Assembly: GCA_900547685.1 (NCBI GenBank)
Contig: URHS01000039.1
Span: 1 to 21,640, forward strand
Source: an uncultured Blautia sp.
GTDB taxonomy: Bacteria > Bacillota > Clostridia > Lachnospirales > Lachnospiraceae
Length of the DNA stretch: 21,640 nucleotides
Direction: 5' to 3'
Part shown: positions 6,855 through 13,729 of the stretch, one piece after another
Numbering within the stretch: the stretch's first letter is position 1
How the letters are laid out: each line of letters opens with the position of its first letter
The notes under the pieces: generated by a model
Told to the model about the DNA's origin: nothing
Databases searched by the model: none
What the model saw: only the letters and a program-made list of their open reading frames with translations
Program-made: the position numbers and the translations under genes

Positions 6855-7636
6855 TGATTTCCCATGTAAAGATGATTTAATGGTCCTCTGCCTTTTCCCA
6901 GATCAAGGTCTGCCTGAATTGCTCCGGTAAGATATTCTTTTGCATTTTTTACGCTTTCCTGTAAGGAATATCCCTGGGCAAGATTACATGCAATGGCAGA
7001 AGAAAGAGTACAGCCTGTACCGTGTGTATTTGGATTGTCAATTTTTTCTTTATGATACCAGATTTCTTTTTCCTTTTCATAGAGAAGGTCATCTGCTCCC
7101 TGAGTCAAATGTCCTCCCTTTACTAAAACTGCTCCTTTCGTATATTTTCCAATTTCCGCTGCCGCCAACACCATATCTTCCTGGCTCTTAATCTCTATTC
7201 CTGAAAGAACCTCTGCTTCAAAAAGATTAGGTGTTAATACTGTACCTAAAGGAAAAAGCTGTTCCTTCATCACTTTACAAGCCTCTTGCTGCATCAGTCT
7301 GCTTCCGCTCGTGGAAACCATAACCGTATCTACTACAACATTTTTCACCTGATATTCCCGTAATTTTTCAGAAACAACACAGACAAGTTCACTGTTTGGA
7401 ACCATTCCTATTTTTACGGCATCCGGATAAATATCCTGAAAAATACAGTCCAACTGCTTTGCCAGAAATTCCGGAGACACTTCCATAATGCCGTAAACAC
7501 CGGTAGTGTTCTGCGCCGTCAACGCAGTAATGGCGGTCATGGCATACATGTTATGTGCACAAATGGTTTTAATATCTGCCTGAATACCGGCGCCCCCGCT
7601 ACAGTCCGAACCTGCAATACTCAACACTTTTCTCAT
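6851..7636 (-). CDS. thiD: Hydroxymethylpyrimidine/phosphomethylpyrimidine kinase
   Basis: ThiD phosphorylates HMP and HMP-phosphate to HMP-pyrophosphate, one of the two halves of thiamine. The 261-residue protein is of normal length and begins with the ribokinase-like signature SIAGSDCSGGAGIQADIK (6-23). It has an NPNTHGTGCTLSSAIA anion-hole motif with the catalytic DTHGTGC-type region near its C-terminal third. The ATG at 7636 follows GGAGGAAAG and overlaps the thiE stop as ATGA, so translation is coupled; an upstream in-frame ATG lies inside thiE and lacks an SD. It is controlled together with thiE by the TPP riboswitch. Its TGA stop lies in the promoter of the next gene. Confidence 0.95.
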   Translation of the reverse strand: MRKVLSIAGSDCSGGAGIQADIKTICAHNMYAMTAITALTAQNTTGVYGIMEVSPEFLAKQLDCIFQDIYPDAVKIGMVPNSELVCVVSEKLREYQVKNVVVDTVMVSTSGSRLMQQEACKVMKEQLFPLGTVLTPNLFEAEVLSGIEIKSQEDMVLAAAEIGKYTKGAVLVKGGHLTQGADDLLYEKEKEIWYHKEKIDNPNTHGTGCTLSSAIACNLAQGYSLQESVKNAKEYLTGAIQADLDLGKGRGPLNHLYMGNH

Positions 7637-8289
7637 TTTTCTCTTTCCTCCTGCTTTGTAATTTCCTTTGAAAGTTTTAAAAGTCTCTGACAAACGCTCT
7701 CTATATCTTTTTGTGCATAAATTCCCGAAATCACTGCAACACCGGAAATACCACAGTTTCTTAATTCTGCCATATTCCCTTCTTTAATACCTCCAATTGC
7801 CACAACCGGAATAGATACTGCCTGACAAATAGATTTCAGACGTTCCTTTGTAATTACTTCTGCTTCTGTTTTTGTAGAGGTTGCAAACATAGCTCCTACT
7901 CCCAGATAGTCTGCTCCCATTTGTTCCGCTCTCTTTGCATCCTCTACTGTACGACATGACACTCCCAGAATTTTATCTGCTCCCAGTTTTCGTCTGGCTT
8001 CTCCTGCTTCCATATCCTTTTGCCCTACATGAACACCGGCTGCATCTGCTAACAGGGCAATCTCCACATCATCATTGATAATCAAAGGCACCTGATATTT
8101 ATCTGTCAATTTCTTTACCTTCTGTGCCTCTTTTAAAAATTCCTCCCTGCTTAAACATTTTTCACGAAGCTGCAGCAAAGTAATTCCACCCTTTAAAGAA
8201 TCCTCAATTTGCTCCAAAAAACTCTTTTCTCCTATCCAGCTTCTATCCGTAACTGCATATAAACACATATTTTTTCTTTCTAATCTCAT
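7633..8289 (-). CDS. thiE: Thiamine phosphate synthase
   Basis: ThiE joins HMP-pyrophosphate and thiazole phosphate to give thiamine phosphate. The 218-residue TIM-barrel protein has LYAVTDR near the N-terminus, TLLQLREK (37-44), the metal-binding INDD (71-74), HVGQKD (87-92), GVGAMFATSTKT and VAIGGI phosphate-binding motifs. The ATG at 8289 is chosen because AGGATAGGG precedes it; a longer in-frame start at 8340 has no SD and lies close to the riboswitch terminator. It is the first gene of thiE-thiD. ThiM and ThiC are not in the window, so salvage versus synthesis cannot be decided from here. Confidence 0.95.
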   Translation of the reverse strand: MRLERKNMCLYAVTDRSWIGEKSFLEQIEDSLKGGITLLQLREKCLSREEFLKEAQKVKKLTDKYQVPLIINDDVEIALLADAAGVHVGQKDMEAGEARRKLGADKILGVSCRTVEDAKRAEQMGADYLGVGAMFATSTKTEAEVITKERLKSICQAVSIPVVAIGGIKEGNMAELRNCGISGVAVISGIYAQKDIESVCQRLLKLSKEITKQEEREK

Positions 8290-8357
8290 TTTTTTCCCTA
8301 TCCTGTTTTTTATATTACAATGACTGTGAATTTCCAGCATTTACAGCTATAAAGTAA

Positions 8358-8391
8358 AAAACCGGAAAACGCCTCTACGTTTCCCGGTTTT
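8358..8391 (-). terminator. Riboswitch-controlled intrinsic terminator
   Basis: On the minus strand the 14-base arms AAAACCGGGAAACG and CGTTTTCCGGTTTT pair (one G-U) around a 6-base loop and run into a T tract at 8361-8356. It sits between the TPP aptamer and thiE and fits the expression platform that stops transcription when TPP is bound. Confidence 0.92.
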
Positions 8392-8396
8392 CACAT

Positions 8397-8484
8397 TCAT
8401 CTCCCTACGCTGGCATTACCCATATCAGGTTAAAGGGTCGAAGTTGATGACTTCCTCTCAGTCCGCTCACGGACTCCCCTGCTG
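8397..8484 (-). ncRNA. TPP riboswitch (THI element)
   Basis: On the minus strand the conserved core appears in order: GGGGAGTCC, CTGAGA at about 8462-8457, GACCCTTTAACCTGATATGG, and GGTAATGCCAGCGTAGGGA at the 3' end. These are the hallmark bases of the thiamine pyrophosphate aptamer. It precedes a terminator and thiE-thiD, so thiamine biosynthesis is switched off when TPP is abundant. The 5' end lies 3 bases after the stop codon of the upstream ArsC/YusI-like gene, and I see no convincing promoter in between. Confidence 0.97.
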
Positions 8485-8487
8485 ACT

Positions 8488-8841
8488 TTAATTTAATTTT
8501 TCTGTCCACTCTTTTTCTTTAAAACCTGTAAGGACAAAATTGTCACCTACAAGCACAGGTCTTTTTACCAGCATACCGTCTGAAGCTAAAAGTTCCAATT
8601 GCTCTTCCTCTGTCATGTCAGGCAACTTATCCTTTAACTTCAATTCTTTATACTTCATTCCGCTGGTATTAAAAAAACGCTTCAAAGGAAGCCCACTTTT
8701 TTCATACCAAACTTTCAGTTCTTCTTTAGAAGGATTATCTTCTACAATATGGCGATCCTCAAATTCCACCTGATTTTCCAAAAGCCATTTTTTTGCTTTC
8801 TGACAGGTACTGCATTTTGGATATTCTACAAATAATACCAT
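8488..8841 (-). CDS. ArsC/Spx-like thioredoxin-fold protein (YusI/YffB type)
   Basis: This 117-residue protein has the arsenate-reductase-like fold, starting FVEYPKCSTCQKAKKWL with a CxxC pair at C10/C13. RHIVEDNPSKEELKVWYEKSG and FNTSGMKYKE follow, and the C-terminal DGMLVKRPVLV is the family's RP-containing strand. Family members include arsenate reductases, Spx regulators and uncharacterised YusI/YffB proteins. The lack of arsenic genes nearby makes a true arsenate reductase unlikely. AGAGGT six bases upstream supports the ATG at 8841; the longer in-frame start at 8871 would overlap the hemerythrin gene. It is 13 bases after the hemerythrin gene and is the last gene of that cluster. Confidence 0.88.
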   Translation of the reverse strand: MVLFVEYPKCSTCQKAKKWLLENQVEFEDRHIVEDNPSKEELKVWYEKSGLPLKRFFNTSGMKYKELKLKDKLPDMTEEEQLELLASDGMLVKRPVLVGDNFVLTGFKEKEWTEKLN

Positions 8842-8854
8842 AGGCAACCTCTTA

Positions 8855-9277
8855 TTATAATCTGTCTGCATTAGAAGCCATAAATTTGTATTCTGCTACA
8901 GAACGGTCAAATCCTTTAATGTGGTCGAATAACCAATCTACTACATTTTTCTTAACCTGAGCTACAAAGGCTTCTGTTGGCCCTTCTTCTTCCTCCAGCA
9001 TTTCCTGAAGTTCTTTTACAGCATTTTTAAATTCTGCATGTTTTACTTTATGTTCTTCGATTCCCGGATACTGAATTTCTTCCTGTAATTTTTCTTCTGC
9101 GCTGAAATGAAATTCTGTATAATCTAATAAGTAATCCAACATTTTAATTGCTTTCACTTTGCCCTGTCCGTCTTCGCAGCTTTCTAAAAGCTGGTTAATA
9201 CGTTCAATCAGTTCTTTATGTTGTCCATCAATCATTTCATTTCCAGTTACTAATGTTTCATCAAATTCTGCTCTCAT
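8855..9277 (-). CDS. Bacteriohemerythrin
   Basis: This 140-residue four-helix-bundle protein carries the full diiron ligand set of hemerythrins: H20, H57 with E61, H76 and H80, H119 and D124. Such proteins bind O2 reversibly and are thought to sense, store or scavenge oxygen in anaerobes. It has no signal peptide or fused sensor domain, so it is cytosolic. The ATG follows GGAGGGAAAG eight bases upstream; an in-frame start 13 codons earlier lacks an SD. It lies 23 bases after the DUF1284 gene and 13 bases before the ArsC-like gene, suggesting one transcript. Confidence 0.93.
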   Translation of the reverse strand: MRAEFDETLVTGNEMIDGQHKELIERINQLLESCEDGQGKVKAIKMLDYLLDYTEFHFSAEEKLQEEIQYPGIEEHKVKHAEFKNAVKELQEMLEEEEGPTEAFVAQVKKNVVDWLFDHIKGFDRSVAEYKFMASNADRL

Positions 9278-9300
9278 TTTCTTTCCCTCCAGTGGTTTTC

Positions 9301-9726
9301 CTATAGTGTAACACAATTTTTTTCAGTTTCCAATAGGGTTTTTTCTACTTTCTTTTCACAGATGCAAGACCACTGACAATTTCCACATATATTTTGGCGT
9401 TCTCCTGAAAAAATAATTTTTTCTTGTACCAGTTTTGAAAAATCATTCCAGAAAATTTTTGTTTTTTCAGACAACCCACAGCGTTTCAAGACCTCTTTGT
9501 CATAATACAATACAAGTTCTTGTGTTCTACAAATTCCATTTTCTAGATTAGGACATTTCTTACAGATTTCATCACCACAAACAACTAATTCAACCTCTGG
9601 ATTTTTTTGCATTCTTTCATAAATTTTCTGTAGATGAGCCGTAAATTCATTGCTGTATCCTTTTCCCTCAAAGAAATGAAGGCACATACCATGATGTGCC
9701 CTGATTTTTAAACATTCCTGTTTCAT
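9301..9726 (-). CDS. DUF1284 cysteine-rich protein
   Basis: This 141-residue protein matches the DUF1284 family by its opening KIRAHHGMCLHFFEGKGYSNEF and its cysteine pattern. C50, C55, C58 and C66 form one group, and C114, C117, C121 and C123 another. The arrangement looks like an iron-sulfur or zinc site, but the function is unknown. The ATG at 9726 overlaps the bioY stop as ATGA and has AAAGGAG ten bases upstream. A much longer in-frame reading into bioY is not credible as protein. Family members are often near transporter or cofactor genes, but I do not know a defined partner. It is followed 23 bases later by the hemerythrin gene. Confidence 0.82.
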   Translation of the reverse strand: MKQECLKIRAHHGMCLHFFEGKGYSNEFTAHLQKIYERMQKNPEVELVVCGDEICKKCPNLENGICRTQELVLYYDKEVLKRCGLSEKTKIFWNDFSKLVQEKIIFSGERQNICGNCQWSCICEKKVEKTLLETEKNCVTL

Positions 9727-10274
9727 CTTCTGATTGCTCCTTTCAATCTTCTGGTTAATACTACTGCTAAAGCAATCTTCAGAATATCGGGTATTATAAA
9801 AGGAAATACGCACCAACCAAGAACTGCTAAAATTCCTATTTCTCCGGTCTGATGAGTATACACTGTCATAAACCATAGAGTTCCTACCGCATAACACGCC
9901 AATAACCCTAAAAACATAGAAATAATTTGTACTATTTTTCCTTTTCCAAAAACACGTTCCATACCCCACATAACAAGGGCCGATGCCAGAAATCCAACGA
10001 TATATCCTCCTGTTGTTCCTGTAAGAACACCAATTCCACCAGAAAAACCTGCGAATACGGGAATTCCAATAGCGCCCAGTAAAATATATACCAAAACAGC
10101 TATCGTTCCCCTTTTACCACCCAGAATTCCCACTGCCAGGAATACGCCTAAAGTCTGTAAAGTAAAAGGTACTGCTGCAGGAATAGAAATCCATGAGCAG
10201 ATTGCGATTAATACCGTAAACATGCTAATATACACTAAATCATAAGTTTTGTTGTTTTCTTTTGCCATTATCAT
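9723..10274 (-). CDS. bioY: Biotin transporter BioY (ECF transporter S component)
   Basis: BioY is the integral-membrane substrate-binding subunit that captures biotin. In this lineage it normally works with a shared energy-coupling module (EcfA/A'/T), which is not encoded here. The 183-residue protein has six hydrophobic segments and typical motifs: an IPAAVPFTLQTLGVFLAVGILGGKRG stretch, LLGAIGIPVFAGFSGGIGVL, and TGGYIVGFLASA. The first ATG follows AAAGG nine bases upstream; a second in-frame ATG two codons later is possible. It starts a cluster with DUF1284, hemerythrin and the ArsC-like gene. No clear BirA operator was seen in the leader. Confidence 0.94.
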   Translation of the reverse strand: MIMAKENNKTYDLVYISMFTVLIAICSWISIPAAVPFTLQTLGVFLAVGILGGKRGTIAVLVYILLGAIGIPVFAGFSGGIGVLTGTTGGYIVGFLASALVMWGMERVFGKGKIVQIISMFLGLLACYAVGTLWFMTVYTHQTGEIGILAVLGWCVFPFIIPDILKIALAVVLTRRLKGAIRR

Positions 10275-10315
10275 TTTTCATTACCTTTCTACTGTCCTTA
10301 TTTTTTTGCATAAGT

Positions 10316-10345
10316 ATCGTATCACAATCCGCTCTTAATTGTCAA
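10316..10345 (-). promoter_or_regulatory. Promoter of the bioY cluster
   Basis: TTGACA at 10345-10340, an 18-base spacer and TACGAT at 10321-10316, preceded by TGA (extended -10). The stop codon TGA (10344-10342) of the upstream solute-binding protein is inside the -35 box. No terminator separates the two transcription units, so readthrough is also possible. Confidence 0.75.
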
Positions 10346-12036
10346 CTATCATATATTTGCAGGTTTACAATCATTTTTTTAGCAGCCACTCGCGCTTTTT
10401 GTGTCAGCTCCTTCCCTCCTGCTGCATACCATTCTTTCACGAAGGTATCAAAATAACCCACCGGTTTCTCTCCACAAACAATCTGTATAAAAGTTTGTTG
10501 CTCCAGTTTTAAAAGATTTTCTTCCGCCTTTAATCCCTCTCCTGAAAGCGGCAAAGGCTGACGGCTTTTAAAGTCTAAGTCTACCAGCGCCCCTACGGCT
10601 GTAATACGTGAAGTATAAGCAGCCCACGCATTTGCCGTTGTCAGGCTTCCGTTTAAGTAAGCCTTGCAAGTATCATAATAAGACTTTTCAAGCCCTGTTA
10701 AAGAAGATGGCAACTTTTCTCCATTCAGCGCATTTTGAATATTCTCCGTTGTCTGATACAAGGTATCTCTATAATCCACATTAATGTTCAAAGGTCTTGC
10801 CGTGGGATCTACATTTAAAGAAAAATATTCGTTTACTTCATTTGCCCCTTTGTCATCATAACGGGAATAGTCAAAAATTACACTGATATATTTTGCCACG
10901 ATTTCCGGATGCTCATATCCCTTTCGCACAACCACATACAGCCTGTCTTCAAAGGTTTCATATTCCTGTAAAATATTTTCGTCCTGTTCTGTAAAGAAAT
11001 AAGGCTTCCATTCTGCTTCCCTGTCATAGTCATAGGACTCCATCAAAGGATTGTTTGGCGCCCACCATTTTCCAAAAAAAGCTCCGCATTTACCGTTTTT
11101 AATTAAATCCTCTATATTCTGTGAAGTTCGAAGAAGAAATCTCTTATCCAACACACCTCTTGTATACAATGTATTCAAATACTCCAAGGCTGCTTTACAT
11201 TCCTGTGTTATCGAACCGTATACCATTTCTCCCTCTGCATCCTGCACCCACTTTCTGGGGCTTGCATTAAACATAGCAAAAATCCCGTCTGCAGAATAAG
11301 TTTCACTGCTTCCTGCTACCAGCTCCGGTGTACAGGCAAGTCCGATAGTTTCCCCATTACCTGCTGCATCTTGATTGACGAATTCTAAAATACAGCTCAT
11401 TGCTTCGTCCATATCAACAGGTTCTTTTAAACCTAATTTGTCAATCCAATCCTTTCGCATCCATAAAAGCGTTGGACCGTGGTCAATAACCGTATCCGGC
11501 AGCCCGTAAAGCCTGCCCTCATATTTTGCCGAATTTAAAAGTGCGTCTGTGTAGCTGGCATACATATCTTTAATCCGCCATGTGGTACATTCCTCATAAA
11601 CATCGGTTAAATCCTCAAGCATGCCTGCCTCTGCCAGTTTCTGTACCGTTTCCTGCCCTTTTACCACCATAATATCCGGCAAATTTTTGTCCTTTATGGC
11701 AATTTCTACCGCTTCCTCATACTGATTTCCCTCTTCCAGTTCAAATACATCTTTGTTTTGAATATTCAGCATTTTCTTTAAATAACGTGTATAACCGTTG
11801 TCTTCATAGGTGTCTCCTACCGGAAGATTAGAGTGATTGCCTCCTGATATTTTCCCTAAGGTATAGGTAATTGTTTCCGGATATTTCCCATAAGGAGTAT
11901 GCTCTGCTTCCTGCCACTTTGCCTGAGTGTCCGTCTCCTGAGGTATCTCTTTTGCCGGCTCTTTTTTCCACAGAAAAAGCAAAACACCAAAGACTGCTGC
12001 TGTTACAACCATTCCCCCGAATAATTTTTTATTCAT
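10342..12036 (-). CDS. Membrane-anchored extracellular solute-binding protein of the sensor operon
   Basis: This 564-residue protein resembles the long family of extracellular solute-binding proteins found with YesM/YesN systems and sugar importers. Residues 4-23 form one hydrophobic segment (LFGGMVVTAAVFGVLLFLW) followed by KKE. There is no cysteine for lipid attachment, so it is probably held by an uncleaved anchor. The binding-protein body follows, with conserved-looking stretches such as LPDTVIDHGPTLLWMRKDWIDKLGL. It overlaps the histidine kinase gene by 8 bases and has GGAGG nine bases before its ATG. Being the third gene of the regulator operon rather than of the importer, it may present the ligand to the kinase; that role is inferred. 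Confidence 0.83.
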   Translation of the reverse strand: MNKKLFGGMVVTAAVFGVLLFLWKKEPAKEIPQETDTQAKWQEAEHTPYGKYPETITYTLGKISGGNHSNLPVGDTYEDNGYTRYLKKMLNIQNKDVFELEEGNQYEEAVEIAIKDKNLPDIMVVKGQETVQKLAEAGMLEDLTDVYEECTTWRIKDMYASYTDALLNSAKYEGRLYGLPDTVIDHGPTLLWMRKDWIDKLGLKEPVDMDEAMSCILEFVNQDAAGNGETIGLACTPELVAGSSETYSADGIFAMFNASPRKWVQDAEGEMVYGSITQECKAALEYLNTLYTRGVLDKRFLLRTSQNIEDLIKNGKCGAFFGKWWAPNNPLMESYDYDREAEWKPYFFTEQDENILQEYETFEDRLYVVVRKGYEHPEIVAKYISVIFDYSRYDDKGANEVNEYFSLNVDPTARPLNINVDYRDTLYQTTENIQNALNGEKLPSSLTGLEKSYYDTCKAYLNGSLTTANAWAAYTSRITAVGALVDLDFKSRQPLPLSGEGLKAEENLLKLEQQTFIQIVCGEKPVGYFDTFVKEWYAAGGKELTQKARVAAKKMIVNLQIYDS

Positions 12037-13729
12037 ATCGGTTTTCCTCCTTATTCACAGGAATTACAATCTCAATTCTGCATCCCTCTCCCTGACGGCT
12101 TTTTACTCTCAGATGATATTCCTCTCCGTAAAGCAGCGTTATTCGTTCATTGACATTTCGCACTCCATAGCCCTTAGAACGATAAGTAAGCATAGCCCTT
12201 GCCTGCTCTTCTGACATTCCCATACCATTGTCCTCCACTGCCATAATCAAGGTATCGCCCACTTTGCACACAGAAAGCTTCAGCCACTTTTCCTCCTTCT
12301 CCGATACATCCAGACCATGCTCAATGGCATTTTCCACCAGCGGCTGTAAAATCAGCTTCGGAACGGAATAGCTTAAAGCAGCTTCCTCTATCTCTTTGAT
12401 AACCTGAAAACTATTGTCATGCATAACAAGCTGAATATGAAGATAAGCATCAATATTTCGGATTTCATTGGCTGCAATCGTCATAGTCTCTCCCTTATTC
12501 AGACTGGTGCGGTAATAGGTTGACAATGCCAGCGTAATTCGGCTGATTTCCTCATTGTCTGCTTCAATGGCTTTCCAGTTAATAATGGAAAGGGAATTAT
12601 ACAGAAAATGGGGATTAATCTGTGCCTGAAGGGCTTTCATCTCTGTTTTCTGCAATTTAATCTTTGCTTCATATACCTGAGAAATCAGCTTGTTAATTTC
12701 CTCCATCATTCTGGTAAAGGTACGCACCAGCACGCCGATTTCATCTTTGGATTGGCTCACTACCGTAACCTTGCGAAGCCCCAGATTAATCTGGTTCATA
12801 TTTTCTGTAAGCTGTTCCAGACGTTCCACCATTTTCCTTGAGAAAAAATATCCCAAAAATAAAATCAGCAAAAGACAGAGAAACAACACAGGAATGTTTC
12901 CAAGAAGCAATGTCCAAACCGATTTTTCCAGCTCTTCCTTTGGCTGATACAGACAGAAATCCCATTTTGTATCTTCTATTTTTTTCTCTATACATACGTA
13001 ATGCTCTTTCAAATATTTTAACGAGGTCTCCTTATCCGGTTTATAATGCTTATCCATGTTATATCCGGAATACACCACATTTTCCTGTTCATCTAAAATC
13101 AAGCCGCCTCTGTTTTCCGTCAGCAAATCGGCAAAAGGCTCTAATACCCTATTGTAATCCAAACTTAAAACCAGCATTGCCTGTATCTTATCCTGTCGGT
13201 AAAACTTTCTCACTGCCAGAATTTCTTTTTTATTTCCCTGTTTTACCAGCCACTGCACTGTCCCCTTTTCATTGATTTCCGTATACCATGATTGATCTTG
13301 CGCCACAGATAAAGGCACTAAGGTATTTCCGTGCTCTACCTGAATATTTTCAGCGTATAAGGTAATGCTTCTGATTTCCTCATGATAGAGCTGCGGCATG
13401 GTAAACAGTGGATCAGCAATCTCTGTATATGCCAGATATGCCTCATAATCCGAGCGATATTCTTTCTCCATAATTTCCCGTAAGTCAGAGGAATAGGTTA
13501 AATAATTTATCAGATTTGTATAAATCTGCACCCGATTATCAATGCTGTCCACAGACTGCTCCAACACCTGCTTTAATCCGCTTTCTTCCTTTTCCCGCAT
13601 AATCTGTATCGTTCTCATCTGGGTATAAGCACTGATGACGCATACCGGTATCAGGCTGCATAAAATCATCATAATGGTCAGCTTATAACGGTATTTTAGG
13701 TCTTTATATTTCTGTATCCATTTTTTCAT
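12029..13729 (-). CDS. YesM-type sensor histidine kinase
   Basis: The 566-residue membrane kinase has TM1 at about 16-36, an extracellular dCACHE-like region to about 270, TM2 at about 273-297, and a HAMP linker. The phosphoacceptor region is LQAQINPHFLYNSLSIINW, with H374. The ATPase domain includes ENAIEHGLD (N467) and EDNGMGMS (499-506). It also has SKGYGVRNVNERI, typical of the LytS/YesM class. The ATG overlaps the response regulator by 26 bases. Family members pair with AraC-type regulators to sense extracellular sugars or glycans. The binding-protein gene follows with an 8-base overlap, so the three are one operon. Confidence 0.95.
   Translation of the reverse strand: MKKWIQKYKDLKYRYKLTIMMILCSLIPVCVISAYTQMRTIQIMREKEESGLKQVLEQSVDSIDNRVQIYTNLINYLTYSSDLREIMEKEYRSDYEAYLAYTEIADPLFTMPQLYHEEIRSITLYAENIQVEHGNTLVPLSVAQDQSWYTEINEKGTVQWLVKQGNKKEILAVRKFYRQDKIQAMLVLSLDYNRVLEPFADLLTENRGGLILDEQENVVYSGYNMDKHYKPDKETSLKYLKEHYVCIEKKIEDTKWDFCLYQPKEELEKSVWTLLLGNIPVLFLCLLLILFLGYFFSRKMVERLEQLTENMNQINLGLRKVTVVSQSKDEIGVLVRTFTRMMEEINKLISQVYEAKIKLQKTEMKALQAQINPHFLYNSLSIINWKAIEADNEEISRITLALSTYYRTSLNKGETMTIAANEIRNIDAYLHIQLVMHDNSFQVIKEIEEAALSYSVPKLILQPLVENAIEHGLDVSEKEEKWLKLSVCKVGDTLIMAVEDNGMGMSEEQARAMLTYRSKGYGVRNVNERITLLYGEEYHLRVKSRQGEGCRIEIVIPVNKEENRYE

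Noticed and set aside
8290..8340. Upstream start for thiE at 8340
   Set aside because: No SD, and it would begin right after the riboswitch terminator; the inner ATG matches the family start.
8488..8841. True arsenate reductase of an ars operon
   Set aside because: No arsR, arsB or acr3 genes nearby; the sequence and context fit the general YusI/Spx-like group better.
9727..9969. Long N-terminal extension of the DUF1284 protein into bioY
   Set aside because: The extension is a shadow of bioY in another frame; the ATGA overlap with an SD gives the natural start.
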